DNA of 64,000 nt from Methylorubrum thiocyanatum (GCA_014138645.1 JACJIB010000004.1:62001-126000); one strand, 5' to 3'. Positions 17,730-26,768 are shown, numbered from the stretch's first letter. The notes: generated by a model not told the origin, from the sequence alone. Program-made: numbers and translations.

Positions 17730-18877
17730 GGAACCGACACCGCGACGAGGCGTCCGTCGGCCAAGCCCACGAGGATTTTCTTCGCGGTTCCGCCCGCGTC
17801 GAGCACGGCGAGGCCGTGGGCGGCCGGAGCGGGCAGGGGGATGCGCGCACGCTCGACGGGGCGGCCGTCCTTCAGCGCCACCACCGCGACGGCGCCGCGG
17901 CCCGCCGCCGGCAGGGCGAGGTCGGGCGGGTTGCCGCCGCGGGGGACGAGGGCGGCAAGCTCCGCCTCCTCGCCCGCCGCCGCGCCGGCATATCCCGGCG
18001 CCTCGCCGGCAAGAGTGAGGGCCCCTTCGGTCAGGGCCCCGTCGGCGATCCGCCAGAGCTGGAGCACGCCCTCGCCGTCGGGGGCGCGGATCGTGGCGAT
18101 CTGCGGCGTGCCGGTCCCGGAGAAATCGGCGAGGCCGGCGAGCGCCAGCGGCGCCGTGCCCGGCCCTTGGCCCGCCTGGGGCGGCGTCTGCGCGGCAAGC
18201 GTCCAGGCCCCGTCCTTGCCCTTCACAGCGAGCGCCAGGCCGGAGCCGGCCGCGCCCTGCGCGGTCACGGCGACCACCGCCGGGCGGCCGTCGAGGCGGG
18301 TGATGCGCGGCGTGCGGCCGGCAAAGACCCGGTCGCCCCCCGGCGCGAGGGTGTGCGTCGTCACCGGCACCGCCTTCGGCTCGGCGGTGACGCCGAGCGG
18401 CTGGCGTTCGCGTAAGGTGAGCACCGTGCCCTGCCCGGGCGCGCCGCCGAGCGCGCGGGTCGGTCCGGTGAGATAGGCGCTCAAGGGTCCGTCGAGGGCG
18501 CGGCGCGAGCCCGGCACGGCGCCGCGCGGCGTCTCGGCGGCGGCAAAGCCCTTAATCGCCTCGGCGCCGATCAGCGTGGTGCGCAGCGTCGCGCCGTCGA
18601 GGCTGAGCACGGCGCCGCCGCCCTCGCCCCAGACCACGACGACGGGCGGCGGCGCCGTGCTGGCCGTGGCCTTCGGGTCGGCGCTGGCGGGCGCGCGGGC
18701 GACCGGCAGCAATCCGGAAGTCGCCACCGAGAGGGCCACGTCGCTGCCGGGGCCGCGCATCGCCTTGACGGCAAACGGCAGCGCCACCGGCTCGACCCCG
18801 CTCCCCTCCTCCGCCGCGAGGGCGGGGAGGGCGATCAGCGACAGCAGGGCGGCGAGAACCGCCCGGCGGTCAGACAT
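17726..18877 (-). CDS. Exported protein of unknown function, possible beta-propeller
   Basis: A 383-residue precursor with a signal peptide (L-A-A-L-L-S-L-I-A-L-P-A-L-A-A). The body is rich in Gly/Ala and beta-strand-like segments such as V-V-V-V-W-G-E-G-G-G-A-V-L and G-T-P-Q-I-A-T-I-R-A-P-D-G-E-G-V-L-Q-L-W-R, which look like FG-GAP or VCBS-type blades. No catalytic motif is visible and I do not recognise a named family. It overlaps the SDR gene by 8 bp and the NUDIX gene by 4 bp, so it is made with two cytosolic enzymes and another exported protein. Confidence 0.75.
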   Translation of the reverse strand: MSDRRAVLAALLSLIALPALAAEEGSGVEPVALPFAVKAMRGPGSDVALSVATSGLLPVARAPASADPKATASTAPPPVVVVWGEGGGAVLSLDGATLRTTLIGAEAIKGFAAAETPRGAVPGSRRALDGPLSAYLTGPTRALGGAPGQGTVLTLRERQPLGVTAEPKAVPVTTHTLAPGGDRVFAGRTPRITRLDGRPAVVAVTAQGAAGSGLALAVKGKDGAWTLAAQTPPQAGQGPGTAPLALAGLADFSGTGTPQIATIRAPDGEGVLQLWRIADGALTEGALTLAGEAPGYAGAAAGEEAELAALVPRGGNPPDLALPAAGRGAVAVVALKDGRPVERARIPLPAPAAHGLAVLDAGGTAKKILVGLADGRLVAVSVP

Positions 18878-19622
18878 GCTGGCCGCCGTTGATGTGGAGT
18901 TCGGCGCCGTTCACGTAGGAGGAGGCCTCGGTGCAGAGGAAGTAGATCGCCTTGGCGACCTCGTCCGGGGTGCCGAGCCGGCGCTGCGGGATCTGCTGCA
19001 CCAGCTTGTCGGTGCCCGGCGACAGGATCGAGGTGTCGATCTCGCCCGGCGAGATCGCGTTCACGCGCACGCCGAGTGGCCCGAAATCCGCGGCCATCTC
19101 GCGGGTAAGGCCGGCGAGCGCCGCCTTCGAGGTGCCGTAGGCCGCCCCGGCGAAGGGGTGGACCCGCGAGCCGGCGATCGAGGTGACGTTGACGATGGAG
19201 CCGCGCGCCCGGGTCAGCTCGTCGGTGAGGCCCCGCGCGAGCAGGATCGGCGCGAAAAAGTTCACCTGGAAGACGCGGGCCCAGTCCTCGTACTCGGTGG
19301 TCAGCGCCCCGAGCCGCTCGCCCTCCGGGCCCTTGGGCGAGATGCCGGCATTGTTGACGAGCGCGTGCAGCAGGCCGCCCTCGGCGGCGAGCCGCTCGGC
19401 CACCTCGCGCACGCCGCGCACGGTGTCCTGCGCGTCGGCGAGATCGACCTGAAGGTGGTCCTCCGGCCCCATCTCCCACGGGCAGTTCTCGGGGAAGGGA
19501 TGGCGCGAGCAGGTGATGACCCGCCAGCCCGCGGCGGAGAAGCGCTTGACGGTGGCATGCCCGATGCCGCGGCTGGCGCCGGTGAGCAGCATCACCCGTC
19601 GACGTTCGTTGGATGAGGCCAA
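18870..19622 (-). CDS. Short-chain dehydrogenase/reductase
   Basis: A 250-residue classical SDR. It has T-G-A-S-R-G-I-G (14-21) for NAD(P), N-N-A-G (90-93), the catalytic Ser148, Tyr162 and Lys166 (Y-G-T-S-K), and a C-terminal G-G-Q-H-V. The substrate is unknown. I chose the TTG at 19620-19622 because GAGGAA lies 6 nt before it; a TTG 66 bp upstream gives a 272-residue form. It is the first gene of the coupled operon SDR-exported protein-NUDIX-TIGR02301. Confidence 0.88.
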   Translation of the reverse strand: MASSNERRRVMLLTGASRGIGHATVKRFSAAGWRVITCSRHPFPENCPWEMGPEDHLQVDLADAQDTVRGVREVAERLAAEGGLLHALVNNAGISPKGPEGERLGALTTEYEDWARVFQVNFFAPILLARGLTDELTRARGSIVNVTSIAGSRVHPFAGAAYGTSKAALAGLTREMAADFGPLGVRVNAISPGEIDTSILSPGTDKLVQQIPQRRLGTPDEVAKAIYFLCTEASSYVNGAELHINGGQHV

Positions 19623-19946
19623 GGCCGGTTCCTCGCTGCCCGCGACGCGGCCCGCGAAAGAGCGGGCCAGGGCGGATCTTCGCCTCAAGGGATAAGCCGC
19701 GCCCCGCCGGAAATCCAGGGCCGCGCTGCATTGCGAAAGACGGCGTGGGGATCGGCGGGACGGATCGCCGCCGGGGCGGCGCGCAGCCCCTCATGCAATC
19801 GGCGCTGGGCTCCCGGCCAAGCCATGAGTTGGCCTACGTTTTGCGCGCTTGTCCTGTGTCCGCCTTCATGCGACCCGGAGTGGGACGCGCGTTCTCGGGA
19901 CCGTGCCGACGGATCGAGCCAAGGACGAGCGAAAGATGCGACGCGC

Positions 19947-20330
19947 GTGAGCGAGGCGGAAGCGAAATCGACCGTCCTCGTCGTGGAAGACGACGCGGTG
20001 ATCCGTCACGCCGCGGTCGCGATGGTGACCGATGCCGGCTTTGCCGTGCGCGAGGCCACCAACGGCAACGAGGCGATCCGCATCCTCGACGACGGGCTGG
20101 ACGCGGGCGAGGCGGTGTGTGTCGTGGTGACCGACATCGACATGCCGCTCGGGATCGACGGCATCAAGCTCGCCGCCTGCATCAACCGGCGCTGGCCGGG
20201 CATCGGCATCGTCATCACCTCCGGCAAGGTGCGGCCCGCGCCCGGCGACGTGCCGAACGACGGGCTGTTCATCCGCAAGCCCTACACCGAGGAAGGCCTG
20301 ATCGCGGCGATCCGCTCGGTGATGCCGTGA
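19947..20330 (+). CDS. Receiver-only response regulator
   Basis: A 127-residue single-domain receiver. Acidic residues Glu14, Asp15 and Asp16, the phospho-acceptor Asp63 (V-T-D-I-D-M-P), Thr91/Ser92 and Lys111 (R-K-P-Y) form the standard site. No output domain follows. The GTG start at 19947 follows a weak site; upstream in-frame sequence looks non-coding. No histidine kinase is adjacent. It could be a phosphate sink or relay member, or partner of a distant kinase. It is divergent from the SDR operon across a 324-bp gap. Confidence 0.85.
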   Translation: MSEAEAKSTVLVVEDDAVIRHAAVAMVTDAGFAVREATNGNEAIRILDDGLDAGEAVCVVVTDIDMPLGIDGIKLAACINRRWPGIGIVITSGKVRPAPGDVPNDGLFIRKPYTEEGLIAAIRSVMP

Positions 20331-20346
20331 CCGAAGCGCCCTCCCG

Positions 20347-20991
20347 TCAGGGATAGAGCCGCGCACGGGTCCAGCCGTCGCCCGCGCGGGTGAAGCGCAC
20401 CCGGTCGTGCAGGCGATAGGCGCCGTTCTGCCAGAATTCGAGTTGAACGGGAGCGATGCGGAAGCCGAGCCAGTGCTCGGGGCGCGGCACCGGGCCGTTC
20501 TCGTACGTCTCCGACAGGGCGGCGACCTCGGCCATCAGGGTCGGGCGGTCGGTCAGCGGGCGCGACTGCTGGCTGGCAATGGCGCCGATGCGGCTGTCCC
20601 GGTGACGACTGGCGAAATAGGCGTCGGCCTCCTCGCGCGTCACGGGGGAGACCGGGCCGCGGGCGCGGATCTGCCGGCCCAGGGACTTCCAGTACAGCAC
20701 CGTCGCCGCCTGCGGATTGGCCATGAGCTGCTGGCCCTTGGCCGACTCGGCATTGGTGTAGAAGACGAGGCCGCGGTGATCGAGCCCCTTCAGCAGCACC
20801 ACCCGCACGTCGGGCAGGCCGTCCGGTCCGGCAGTGGCGAGCGCCATGGCGTTGGCGTCGCAAGGCTCGGAGGCTTCCGCCTCCGCCATCCACGCGGCGA
20901 ACAGCGCCCAGGGGTCTGACGACAACGTGAAATCCTGCGGGTCGACCGGCGGCGCGCCCGCATCACCCTCTCTTAACCGATCGATGGCCAT
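20347..20991 (-). CDS. pdxH: Pyridoxamine/pyridoxine 5'-phosphate oxidase
   Basis: A 214-residue FMN enzyme making pyridoxal 5'-phosphate. The N-terminal M-A-I-D-R-L-R-E-G-D, the R-V-V-L-L-K-G-L-D-H-R-G-L-V-F-Y-T-N FMN/substrate segment, S-P-V-T-R-E-E-A-D-A-Y-F-A-S-R-H-R-D-S-R-I-G-A-I-A-S-Q-Q-S (split here into its conserved blocks), and C-terminal F-R-I-A-P-V-Q-L-E-F-W-Q are all present. The short start at 20989-20991 matches family length. It converges on the response regulator and is divergent from the lipoprotein gene; pdxH, RT0821-type protein, dnaJ-like and fabI form a recurring alphaproteobacterial neighbourhood. Confidence 0.94.
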   Translation of the reverse strand: MAIDRLREGDAGAPPVDPQDFTLSSDPWALFAAWMAEAEASEPCDANAMALATAGPDGLPDVRVVLLKGLDHRGLVFYTNAESAKGQQLMANPQAATVLYWKSLGRQIRARGPVSPVTREEADAYFASRHRDSRIGAIASQQSRPLTDRPTLMAEVAALSETYENGPVPRPEHWLGFRIAPVQLEFWQNGAYRLHDRVRFTRAGDGWTRARLYP

Positions 20992-21077
20992 TTTCGTCCC
21001 TGTGGCAGCCGGGTCGGGGGGCACCGACGTGGGCAGCACACCCCGCCGGACCCCCGTCTGTCTCGAGTTCAGGTGTA

Positions 21078-21629
21078 ATGCGTCTGCGTCCGTGTAAAGC
21101 CCTCGGTAAGGCCGTCGCCCGAACGCTCTGCGTCCGGGAGGGCGCCGCGACACGCGGGCCGGCGACACGACACGGGATCGCGGGCCGGGTCGCGGGCCTC
21201 CTGACGCTGGGTCTCGCTGCCCTCTCCTGCGGCGGCTGCAGCGGCCCGATCCTCTCGTTCAAGGCGGAGGAGGCGTCGGCCGCACCGGAGCCGCTCGTCA
21301 CCGGCAGCATCCCGAAGCGGCCCGCGAGCTTCGGACGCGACCTCGACGGCGAGGATTGGCGCCGGGCCCACGCGGCGCTCTCCGTCGCCCTCGATCCGCA
21401 GGGCAACGGGCGCCCCGTGAAGTGGGAGAACCCGGAGACCGCCATGCGCGGGGCGATCAACCCGACCGGCCTGCCCTACGTCGCGGGCGACGAGATCTGC
21501 CGCGACTTCCTCGCCACTGTCGTCGGCGGCCCCAACAGCCGCTTCGTGCGCGGCACCGGCTGCAAGCCCTCCGGCGGTGAGTGGGAATTGAAGCGGCTGC
21601 GCGCGTCCAACGCCGGCGCCAAATCCTGA
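21078..21629 (+). CDS. Probable surface lipoprotein, RT0821/Lpp0805-like
   Basis: A 183-residue protein with an N-terminal hydrophobic segment ending at L-S-C-G-G-C-S-G, which offers one or two possible lipidation cysteines. The body ends in a 17-kDa-surface-antigen-like block: W-E-N-P-E-T...G, C-R-D-F and G-C-K-P-S-G-G-E-W. Family members are envelope proteins of unknown role. Charged residues precede the hydrophobic segment, so the N-terminus may be over-extended and the true start may lie downstream. Neighbours pdxH and the dnaJ-like gene are in the same order in many Rhizobiales. Confidence 0.7.
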   Translation: MRLRPCKALGKAVARTLCVREGAATRGPATRHGIAGRVAGLLTLGLAALSCGGCSGPILSFKAEEASAAPEPLVTGSIPKRPASFGRDLDGEDWRRAHAALSVALDPQGNGRPVKWENPETAMRGAINPTGLPYVAGDEICRDFLATVVGGPNSRFVRGTGCKPSGGEWELKRLRASNAGAKS

Positions 21630-21776
21630 CGGTCCACAGGGGGCCGCGAAAAAGCGATCGCGGAACGGTGAGATCGTGTACAGGGGTGTTGCAGAACCGC
21701 AACGCCCTTCCCACGTTGTCGCCACGCGGCCAAGGCCGTATCCCTACACGGTTGCGACCCCCACAAAAGAATCCCG

Positions 21777-22721
21777 ATGCGAAACCCCTACGACGTTCTG
21801 GGTGTGCCCAAGGGCGCGGGTGAGGCCGAGATCAAGAAGGCCTTCCGCAAGCTCGCCAAGGCGTATCACCCCGACAGCAACAAGGATCCGAAGGCCGCCG
21901 AGCGCTTCGCGGAGGCGAACACCGCCTACGAGATCCTCGGCGACAAGGAGAAGCGCGCGCAGTTCGACCGCGGCGAGATCGACGCCGAGGGCAAGCCGCG
22001 GGCGACCGGCTTCGAGGGCTTCTCCGGCTTCGGCGGCGGGCGCGGCGGCGGCGGCTTCGATTTCGAGGGCTTCACGCGCGCACGCGGCGGGGCCGGCGGG
22101 GCGGGTCCCGGCGGCGTCGGCGAGGACTTCATCAGCCACATCTTCGGCGAGGCGTTCCGCGCCGGCGGGGCGGGGCCCGGCGGGTTCGGGCGCGGCGGTC
22201 CGGTCCGCGGCGAGGATGTCGCGGCCGAACTCAGCGTCACGCTCGAACAGGTGGCGGGCGAGGAGAAGATGCGCATCGGCCTGCCGGGCGGGCGCGACGT
22301 CGACGTGATGATCCCGAAGGGCGTCGTCGATGGCCAGACCATCCGCCTGCGGGGTCTCGGCGGCGCGGGCGGCCCCCGCGGCGAGCCCGGCGACGCGCTC
22401 CTGACCATCCGCGTCCTGCCGCATCCGCTGTTCAAGGTGGACGGGGCGGACCTGCGCGCCACCGTCGATCTGCCGCTGGAGGATGCGGTGCTCGGCGGCG
22501 CCTTGCGGGTGCCGACGCTGACGGGCGCCGTGGAGATGAAGGTGCCGGCGATGACGAGTTCCGGCCGCACCTTCCGCCTGCGCGGCAAGGGTCTGCCGAA
22601 GAAGGACGGCAGCCGCGGCGATCTCTTCGCCACCACCGCCATCGCTCTGCCGGCCGACGACGATGCGGCGCTGACCGAGTATGCCCGCCGCCGCCGCGAG
22701 GCGAGGGCCGGGACGGCGTGA
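21777..22721 (+). CDS. DnaJ-class co-chaperone (CbpA-like)
   Basis: A 314-residue protein: J-domain (1-67) with the essential H-P-D (31-33), a Gly/Phe-rich linker (about 80-140), and two C-terminal substrate-binding beta domains (from [11 protein letters not shown]). It lacks the four C-x-x-C-x-G-x-G zinc repeats of DnaJ proper, so it is a type-II co-chaperone stimulating DnaK. The ATG lies about 150 bp after the lipoprotein gene. Confidence 0.92.
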   Translation: MRNPYDVLGVPKGAGEAEIKKAFRKLAKAYHPDSNKDPKAAERFAEANTAYEILGDKEKRAQFDRGEIDAEGKPRATGFEGFSGFGGGRGGGGFDFEGFTRARGGAGGAGPGGVGEDFISHIFGEAFRAGGAGPGGFGRGGPVRGEDVAAELSVTLEQVAGEEKMRIGLPGGRDVDVMIPKGVVDGQTIRLRGLGGAGGPRGEPGDALLTIRVLPHPLFKVDGADLRATVDLPLEDAVLGGALRVPTLTGAVEMKVPAMTSSGRTFRLRGKGLPKKDGSRGDLFATTAIALPADDDAALTEYARRRREARAGTA

Positions 22722-23005
22722 GGCGCGGCCTCGAAGCGCTCAGGCCGACGGTGATGCTGCCGAATGGCCGGCGCCAAGCGCGCCCGCGGAGCGGGCCTCG
22801 GCCCTGTGCCGGGGCGTCGCGCGAAGCGGGGGCCTGAGGCCGCGGCGGCGGTCCCGGTGATCGAGGCCAGGCGACAAACAGGGGTCGCTGCCAAGCGATC
22901 CCGAACGCCTTGAGGCTTCCCCCTCCGGCCACCCTCCGCTAAGGAAGCCCCCGGCGCAGGGCCGTCCCTCGAGAGGCGCCCGCGCGGCCGAAGCGAAGGT
23001 GACGC

Positions 23006-23833
23006 ATGTCGGAACAGAAGCCGGGCGGGCTGCTCGCGGGCAAGCGCGGGCTGGTGCTGGGAGTGGCCAATAACCGCTCGATCGCCTGGGGCATCGCCCG
23101 CAGCGCCGCCGCGCACGGAGCGGAACTGGCCTTCACCTATCAGGGCGAGGCGCTGAAGAAGCGCGTCGAGCCGCTGGCGCGCGAGCTGAACGCGCACGTG
23201 GTCGGCCATTGCGACGTGACCGACCCGGCCTCGATCGATTCCGCCTTCGCGGCCACCGCCGAGGTTTTTCCGGAAGGGATCGATTTCGTCGTCCACTGCA
23301 TCGCCTTCTCCGACAAGGACGAGCTGACGGGCCGCTACCTCGAGACCTCCGAGGCGAACTTCACCAAGTCGCTCCTGATCTCCTGCTACTCGTTCACCGC
23401 GGTGGCGCAGCGGGCGGAGAAGATCATGCGCGAGGGCGGCTCGATGCTGACCCTGACCTATTACGGCGCCGAGAAGTGGATGCCGCACTACAACGTCATG
23501 GGCGTCGCCAAGGCCGCGCTGGAAGCCTCTGTGCGCTACCTCGCCGCCGACCTGGGTCCCAAGCAGATCCGCGTCAACGCGATCTCGGCCGGACCGATCA
23601 AGACGCTGGCGGCCTCGGGCATCGGCGACTTCCGCTACATCCTCAAGTGGAACGAGTACAACGCGCCGATGCGCCGGACCGTGACCATCGAGGAGGTCGG
23701 CGAGACGGCGGCCTATCTGTTCTCCGACATGTCCCGCGGCATGACCGGCGAGATCCTGCACGTCGATGCGGGCTATCACGTCGTCGGCATGAAGAACCCC
23801 GACGCGCCGGACATCACCCGCGAGCGGGATTAG
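23006..23833 (+). CDS. fabI: Enoyl-[acyl-carrier-protein] reductase (NADH)
   Basis: A 275-residue FabI of type-II fatty-acid synthesis, reducing trans-2-enoyl-ACP; the known target of triclosan. The FabI-specific loop G-V-A-N-N-R-S-I-A-W-G-I-A (19-31), C-D-V-T-D (69-73), and the catalytic Tyr152 with Y162-x6-K169 are intact. C-terminal M-T-G-E-I-L-H-V-D-A-G-Y-H matches. The ATG lies 284 bp downstream of the dnaJ-like gene, so it may have its own promoter. Confidence 0.96.
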   Translation: MSEQKPGGLLAGKRGLVLGVANNRSIAWGIARSAAAHGAELAFTYQGEALKKRVEPLARELNAHVVGHCDVTDPASIDSAFAATAEVFPEGIDFVVHCIAFSDKDELTGRYLETSEANFTKSLLISCYSFTAVAQRAEKIMREGGSMLTLTYYGAEKWMPHYNVMGVAKAALEASVRYLAADLGPKQIRVNAISAGPIKTLAASGIGDFRYILKWNEYNAPMRRTVTIEEVGETAAYLFSDMSRGMTGEILHVDAGYHVVGMKNPDAPDITRERD

Positions 23834-23834
23834 C

Positions 23835-23880
23835 GCATCGTCTTTTTCCGAAAGCCGGCAACCACCTTTCGGGACGATGC
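23835..23880. terminator. Two-step hairpin after fabI
   Basis: GCATCGTC (23835-23842) pairs with GACGATGC (23873-23880), and inside it CCGAAAG (23848-23854) pairs with CTTTCGG (23866-23872), with a T-run on one side of the stem. It lies between convergent fabI and the MOSC gene and can serve both as terminator and as a repeat element. Confidence 0.65.
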
Positions 23881-23888
23881 TGGAGGGT

Positions 23889-24572
23889 TCAGCCCTCTTC
23901 CCCGAGCCGGCGGCGCCAATCCTCCACCGCGCCGCTCGCGAGCCTGCGGGCGGCGATCCTGCGCCAGGACTCCGCGAGGGGCGCCAGGGCGGCGATCGCG
24001 CGCAAGGCCGCCGTGTCGAGGCGGTCCACGTAGAGATGGTGCAGGAGCCGCGACAGCGGCCAGTCCGGATGCCGGCGCTCGACGAGGGTCAGCGTCGCGC
24101 CTGCCGTCACGAGGCCGGGCTCGATCACCCGATAGTACCAGCCGGTTCGTCCGCTGGCCTGAACCCGCCGGGCCATGTCCGGCACGCCGAAGCGCAGGTT
24201 CAGCTTGAAGCAGGGCTGGCGCGCCTGCGAGACCTGGAGGAGGGTGCTGCCCGCCCGCCACAGGTCGCCGACGCAGACGTCGCGCTCCGTCAGCCCGAGA
24301 CCCGAAAAGTTCTCGCCGAAGGCGCCGGGCCGTTCCAGCAGATCGGGCAGGCCGGGCAGGTCCGCGCGCCACGCCGCGGCATGATCGAGGGCGTAGTGGT
24401 GGACGGCCTTGTCCGGCCCGCCATGGACGCGGTGGTCGGCCTGCTCGTCGCCCGCGAGCCCGAGCGGCCCCACCGCGACGGACCCCTCCACGGGTGCCTT
24501 GGCGATGGCGCTCGTCGCCGTCCCGAGAGGTGCGACGCGCCCGGTGAGCACGGCCCCGATCACCACCTGCAC
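23889..24572 (-). CDS. MOSC domain protein (YiiM-like)
   Basis: A 227-residue MOSC-fold protein. L-G-L-A-G-D-E-Q-A-D-H-R-V-H-G-G-P-D-K-A-V-H-H-Y (about 37-60), G-A-F-G-E-N-F and Q-A-R-Q-P-C-F-K-L match YiiM-type stand-alone MOSC proteins. The conserved cysteine (Q-P-C-F) is the presumed sulfur or molybdenum-cofactor-handling residue. Family members detoxify N-hydroxylated compounds with molybdopterin; function here is inferred. Confidence 0.88.
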   Translation of the reverse strand: MQVVIGAVLTGRVAPLGTATSAIAKAPVEGSVAVGPLGLAGDEQADHRVHGGPDKAVHHYALDHAAAWRADLPGLPDLLERPGAFGENFSGLGLTERDVCVGDLWRAGSTLLQVSQARQPCFKLNLRFGVPDMARRVQASGRTGWYYRVIEPGLVTAGATLTLVERRHPDWPLSRLLHHLYVDRLDTAALRAIAALAPLAESWRRIAARRLASGAVEDWRRRLGEEG

Positions 24573-24693
24573 GGCTCAGTCGTCCTCATCAGGCAAGTCG
24601 CCGGCCGCTTCTTCGAACCGAAAGCGACTGAGCGTCAACCGAGCTGGACGACGATACGTAAAAAGCTCGCCGGAAGTGGAACGCGGTCAAAGA

Positions 24694-25680
24694 TCAATCC
24701 GGCACCGTGATCCCCTCCAGCCCCTTGCGCGGCTCGGGAAAGCGCGGGTCCATCGCCTCCAGGGTGTCGGCGATGGTGCGGGCGACCATGACGTTGCGGG
24801 CCCATTTGCGGTTGGCCGGCACCACGTGCCAGGGCGCGTAGGGCGTCGAGCAGCGGGTGAGCGCGTCGTCGAAGGCGGTCTGGTAGGCGTCCCAGCTCTT
24901 GCGCTCCATGAGGTCGGCCGGGTCGAACTTCCAATGCTTCTCCGGGTCGGCGAGGCGCGCCTCCAGGCGTTCCTTCTGCTCGTCCTTGGAGATGTGCAGG
25001 AAGAACTTGAGGATCACGCACCCTGAGAGCGTCAGCAGCCGCTCGAACTCGTTGATGAGCCCGTAGCGCTCGCGCCAGGTCTCCTCCGGCACGAGCCCCT
25101 TCACCCGCACCACCAGCACGTCCTCGTAATGGCTGCGGTTGAACACGCCGATCAGGCCGCGTCCCGGCGTGCGCCGGTGGTAGCGCCAGAGGAAATCCTG
25201 ATCGAGCTCCTCCGGGCTCGGCACCTTGAACGACCAGACCCGGCAGCCCTGGGGGTTCACCCCCTCCAGAACATTGCGGATGGTGCCGTCCTTGCCGCCG
25301 GTATCGATCGCCTGGAACACCACGAGCAGGGAGCGGCGATGCTCGGCATAGAGCTTCTCCTGCAAGCTCCTGATGCGCGTGCGCTGCGCGTCGAGGGCGG
25401 CCTTGGCCTCGGCCTTGTCGAGCCCGCCGGTGGCATCGGGATTGATCGCGGCGAGGCTGAAGGCCTGACCTGGCCCAACGGTGACGATGCCCGGCGCGGC
25501 CGGCGGCGGGATCAGGTGGAGATGCGGCGACAGGCTCGGCGCCGTGCCGCTGCCCGCGATCGCGGCGCGAGCCCACCCGGCGAAGGACGGCGGATGGTCG
25601 CTCCACGGCGCCTGCGACCTTGTTTCCTCCGCTTTGTCATCCCTCGCGCCGTTGCCATCCTTGCCGTTCTTGCGTGCCAT
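24694..25680 (-). CDS. ppk2: Polyphosphate kinase 2 family protein
   Basis: A 328-residue PPK2 that transfers phosphate between polyphosphate and nucleotides. Walker A is in Q-A-I-D-T-G-G-K-D-G-T-I (Lys130); the following P-S-P-E-E-L-D-Q-D-F-L-W-R, the lid-type R-G-L-I-G-V-F-N-R-S-H-Y-E-D-V-L, and D-P-E-K-H-W-K-F are conserved. The N-terminal 60 residues are a low-complexity extension. PPK2 class cannot be fixed by eye, though the single-domain length fits class I or III. It is divergent from a histidine phosphatase gene. Confidence 0.9.
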   Translation of the reverse strand: MARKNGKDGNGARDDKAEETRSQAPWSDHPPSFAGWARAAIAGSGTAPSLSPHLHLIPPPAAPGIVTVGPGQAFSLAAINPDATGGLDKAEAKAALDAQRTRIRSLQEKLYAEHRRSLLVVFQAIDTGGKDGTIRNVLEGVNPQGCRVWSFKVPSPEELDQDFLWRYHRRTPGRGLIGVFNRSHYEDVLVVRVKGLVPEETWRERYGLINEFERLLTLSGCVILKFFLHISKDEQKERLEARLADPEKHWKFDPADLMERKSWDAYQTAFDDALTRCSTPYAPWHVVPANRKWARNVMVARTIADTLEAMDPRFPEPRKGLEGITVPD

Positions 25681-25839
25681 GCCGAAGATTACCCGCTCAC
25701 GAGCCGATCACGAGGCCGCCGGCGCGGCCCCGCAGGAAGGGAAAAGCTTGGAGCCCCAACAGATGCGCCGCCTTCGCCGTTCCCGATCCGGCGCGTCGGG
25801 GTTCCCGAGGGGATGGGCCGGTTGCGGCGGGGCGGCCGC

Positions 25840-26436
25840 ATGAGCGCAGTGCCGACCATCTGGTTCGTGCGCCACGGCGAGACCGACTGGAACGCGGAAG
25901 GGCGCCTCCAGGGGCATCGCGACACCGATCTCAACGCCAGGGGGCTCGCCCAGGCGGCGGAGGCGGCCGAGCGGCTGCGCCGCATCGCCGGGGCGGACCT
26001 GCCCACGGCCGATTACGTGGCGAGCCCGCTCACCCGCACCCGGCGGACGATGGAGATCCTGCGCGCGGGCATCGGCCTGCCGGCGGCGGGCTACCGCGCC
26101 GACCTGCGGCTGCGGGAGATCGGTTTCGGTGCCTGGGAGGGCCGGACCTGGGCCGAGATCCGGCGGCGCGACCCGTCGGGCGCCGCCGCGCGCGACCGCG
26201 ACCGCTGGGGCTACCAGCCCCGCGGGGAGGGGGCGGAGAGCTACGCCATGGTCGAGGCGCGGGTGGAGGAGGTGGTGGCGGAGCTACGCCGCCCGACCGT
26301 GATGGTGGCCCATGGCGGCGTCGCCCGGGCCCTGTTGGTCATCCTCGGCCATCTCGACATCTACGCCGCCCCGCGGCTCGGCATCCGCCAGGGCAGCATC
26401 CTCGTCATCGAGCCCGCCGGCTGGCGCTGGGCATGA
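25840..26436 (+). CDS. Histidine phosphatase family protein (phosphoglycerate mutase-like)
   Basis: A 198-residue branch of the histidine phosphatase superfamily: F-V-R-H-G-E-T-D-W-N (catalytic His12), second His in V-A-H-G-G-V-A-R, and Glu in L-R-E-I-G-F-G-A-W-E-G. It resembles cofactor-dependent PGM-like phosphatases such as GpmB/CobC rather than true glycolytic mutase. The start at 25840 removes a Gly/Arg leader; an ATG at 25813 with GAGGGG right before it is an alternative. Confidence 0.88.
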   Translation: MSAVPTIWFVRHGETDWNAEGRLQGHRDTDLNARGLAQAAEAAERLRRIAGADLPTADYVASPLTRTRRTMEILRAGIGLPAAGYRADLRLREIGFGAWEGRTWAEIRRRDPSGAAARDRDRWGYQPRGEGAESYAMVEARVEEVVAELRRPTVMVAHGGVARALLVILGHLDIYAAPRLGIRQGSILVIEPAGWRWA

Positions 26437-26514
26437 CGGGCGCCCGAGGCGGGGCGCGCGGCCTCCGCCGTGTCCCGTCCCGATGGGCCGCGATGGGGCG
26501 GACCCGTGGGTCCG

Positions 26515-26649
26515 TCAGGCCCGGGCGGCGCGGCCGCGGGCGAGCAGCCGCACGGCGGTGACGGGGAGGAGCAGCGTCCTCACCGTGGCGGTGACGGCGA
26601 GGACCGCGAGGACCGGCAGGATCGCGAGACAGATTCCGCTCACGCGCAT
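26515..26649 (-). CDS. 44-residue single-pass membrane protein
   Basis: A short gene with a textbook ribosome-binding site (AAGGAG, about 8 nt before the ATG at 26647-26649). The product is almost all hydrophobic (I-C-L-A-I-L-P-V-L-A-V-L-A-V-T-A-T-V, then L-L-L-P-V-T-A-V) with a basic tail (R-L-L-A-R-G-R-A-A-R-A), i.e. one transmembrane helix with cytosolic positive end. No family recognised. It lies just past the xerC terminator on the same strand. Confidence 0.5.
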   Translation of the reverse strand: MRVSGICLAILPVLAVLAVTATVRTLLLPVTAVRLLARGRAARA

Positions 26650-26738
26650 CGGACACTCCTTGAAGCTGCTGACCCGGCGGCTTGCGACCGCCCTGTTGAT
26701 GACAATCCGCCACTCAATCGCGGCAAGACCAAGGTAAA

Positions 26739-26768
26739 CGGAGCGCAATCACGCATTTCTGCGCTCCG
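26739..26768 (-). terminator. Intrinsic terminator at the xerC 3' end
   Basis: On the minus strand CGGAGCGCA and TGCGCTCCG (9-bp arms, 12-nt loop) are followed by TTTACCTT. The stem straddles the xerC stop codon, so the last codons form part of the hairpin. Confidence 0.6.
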
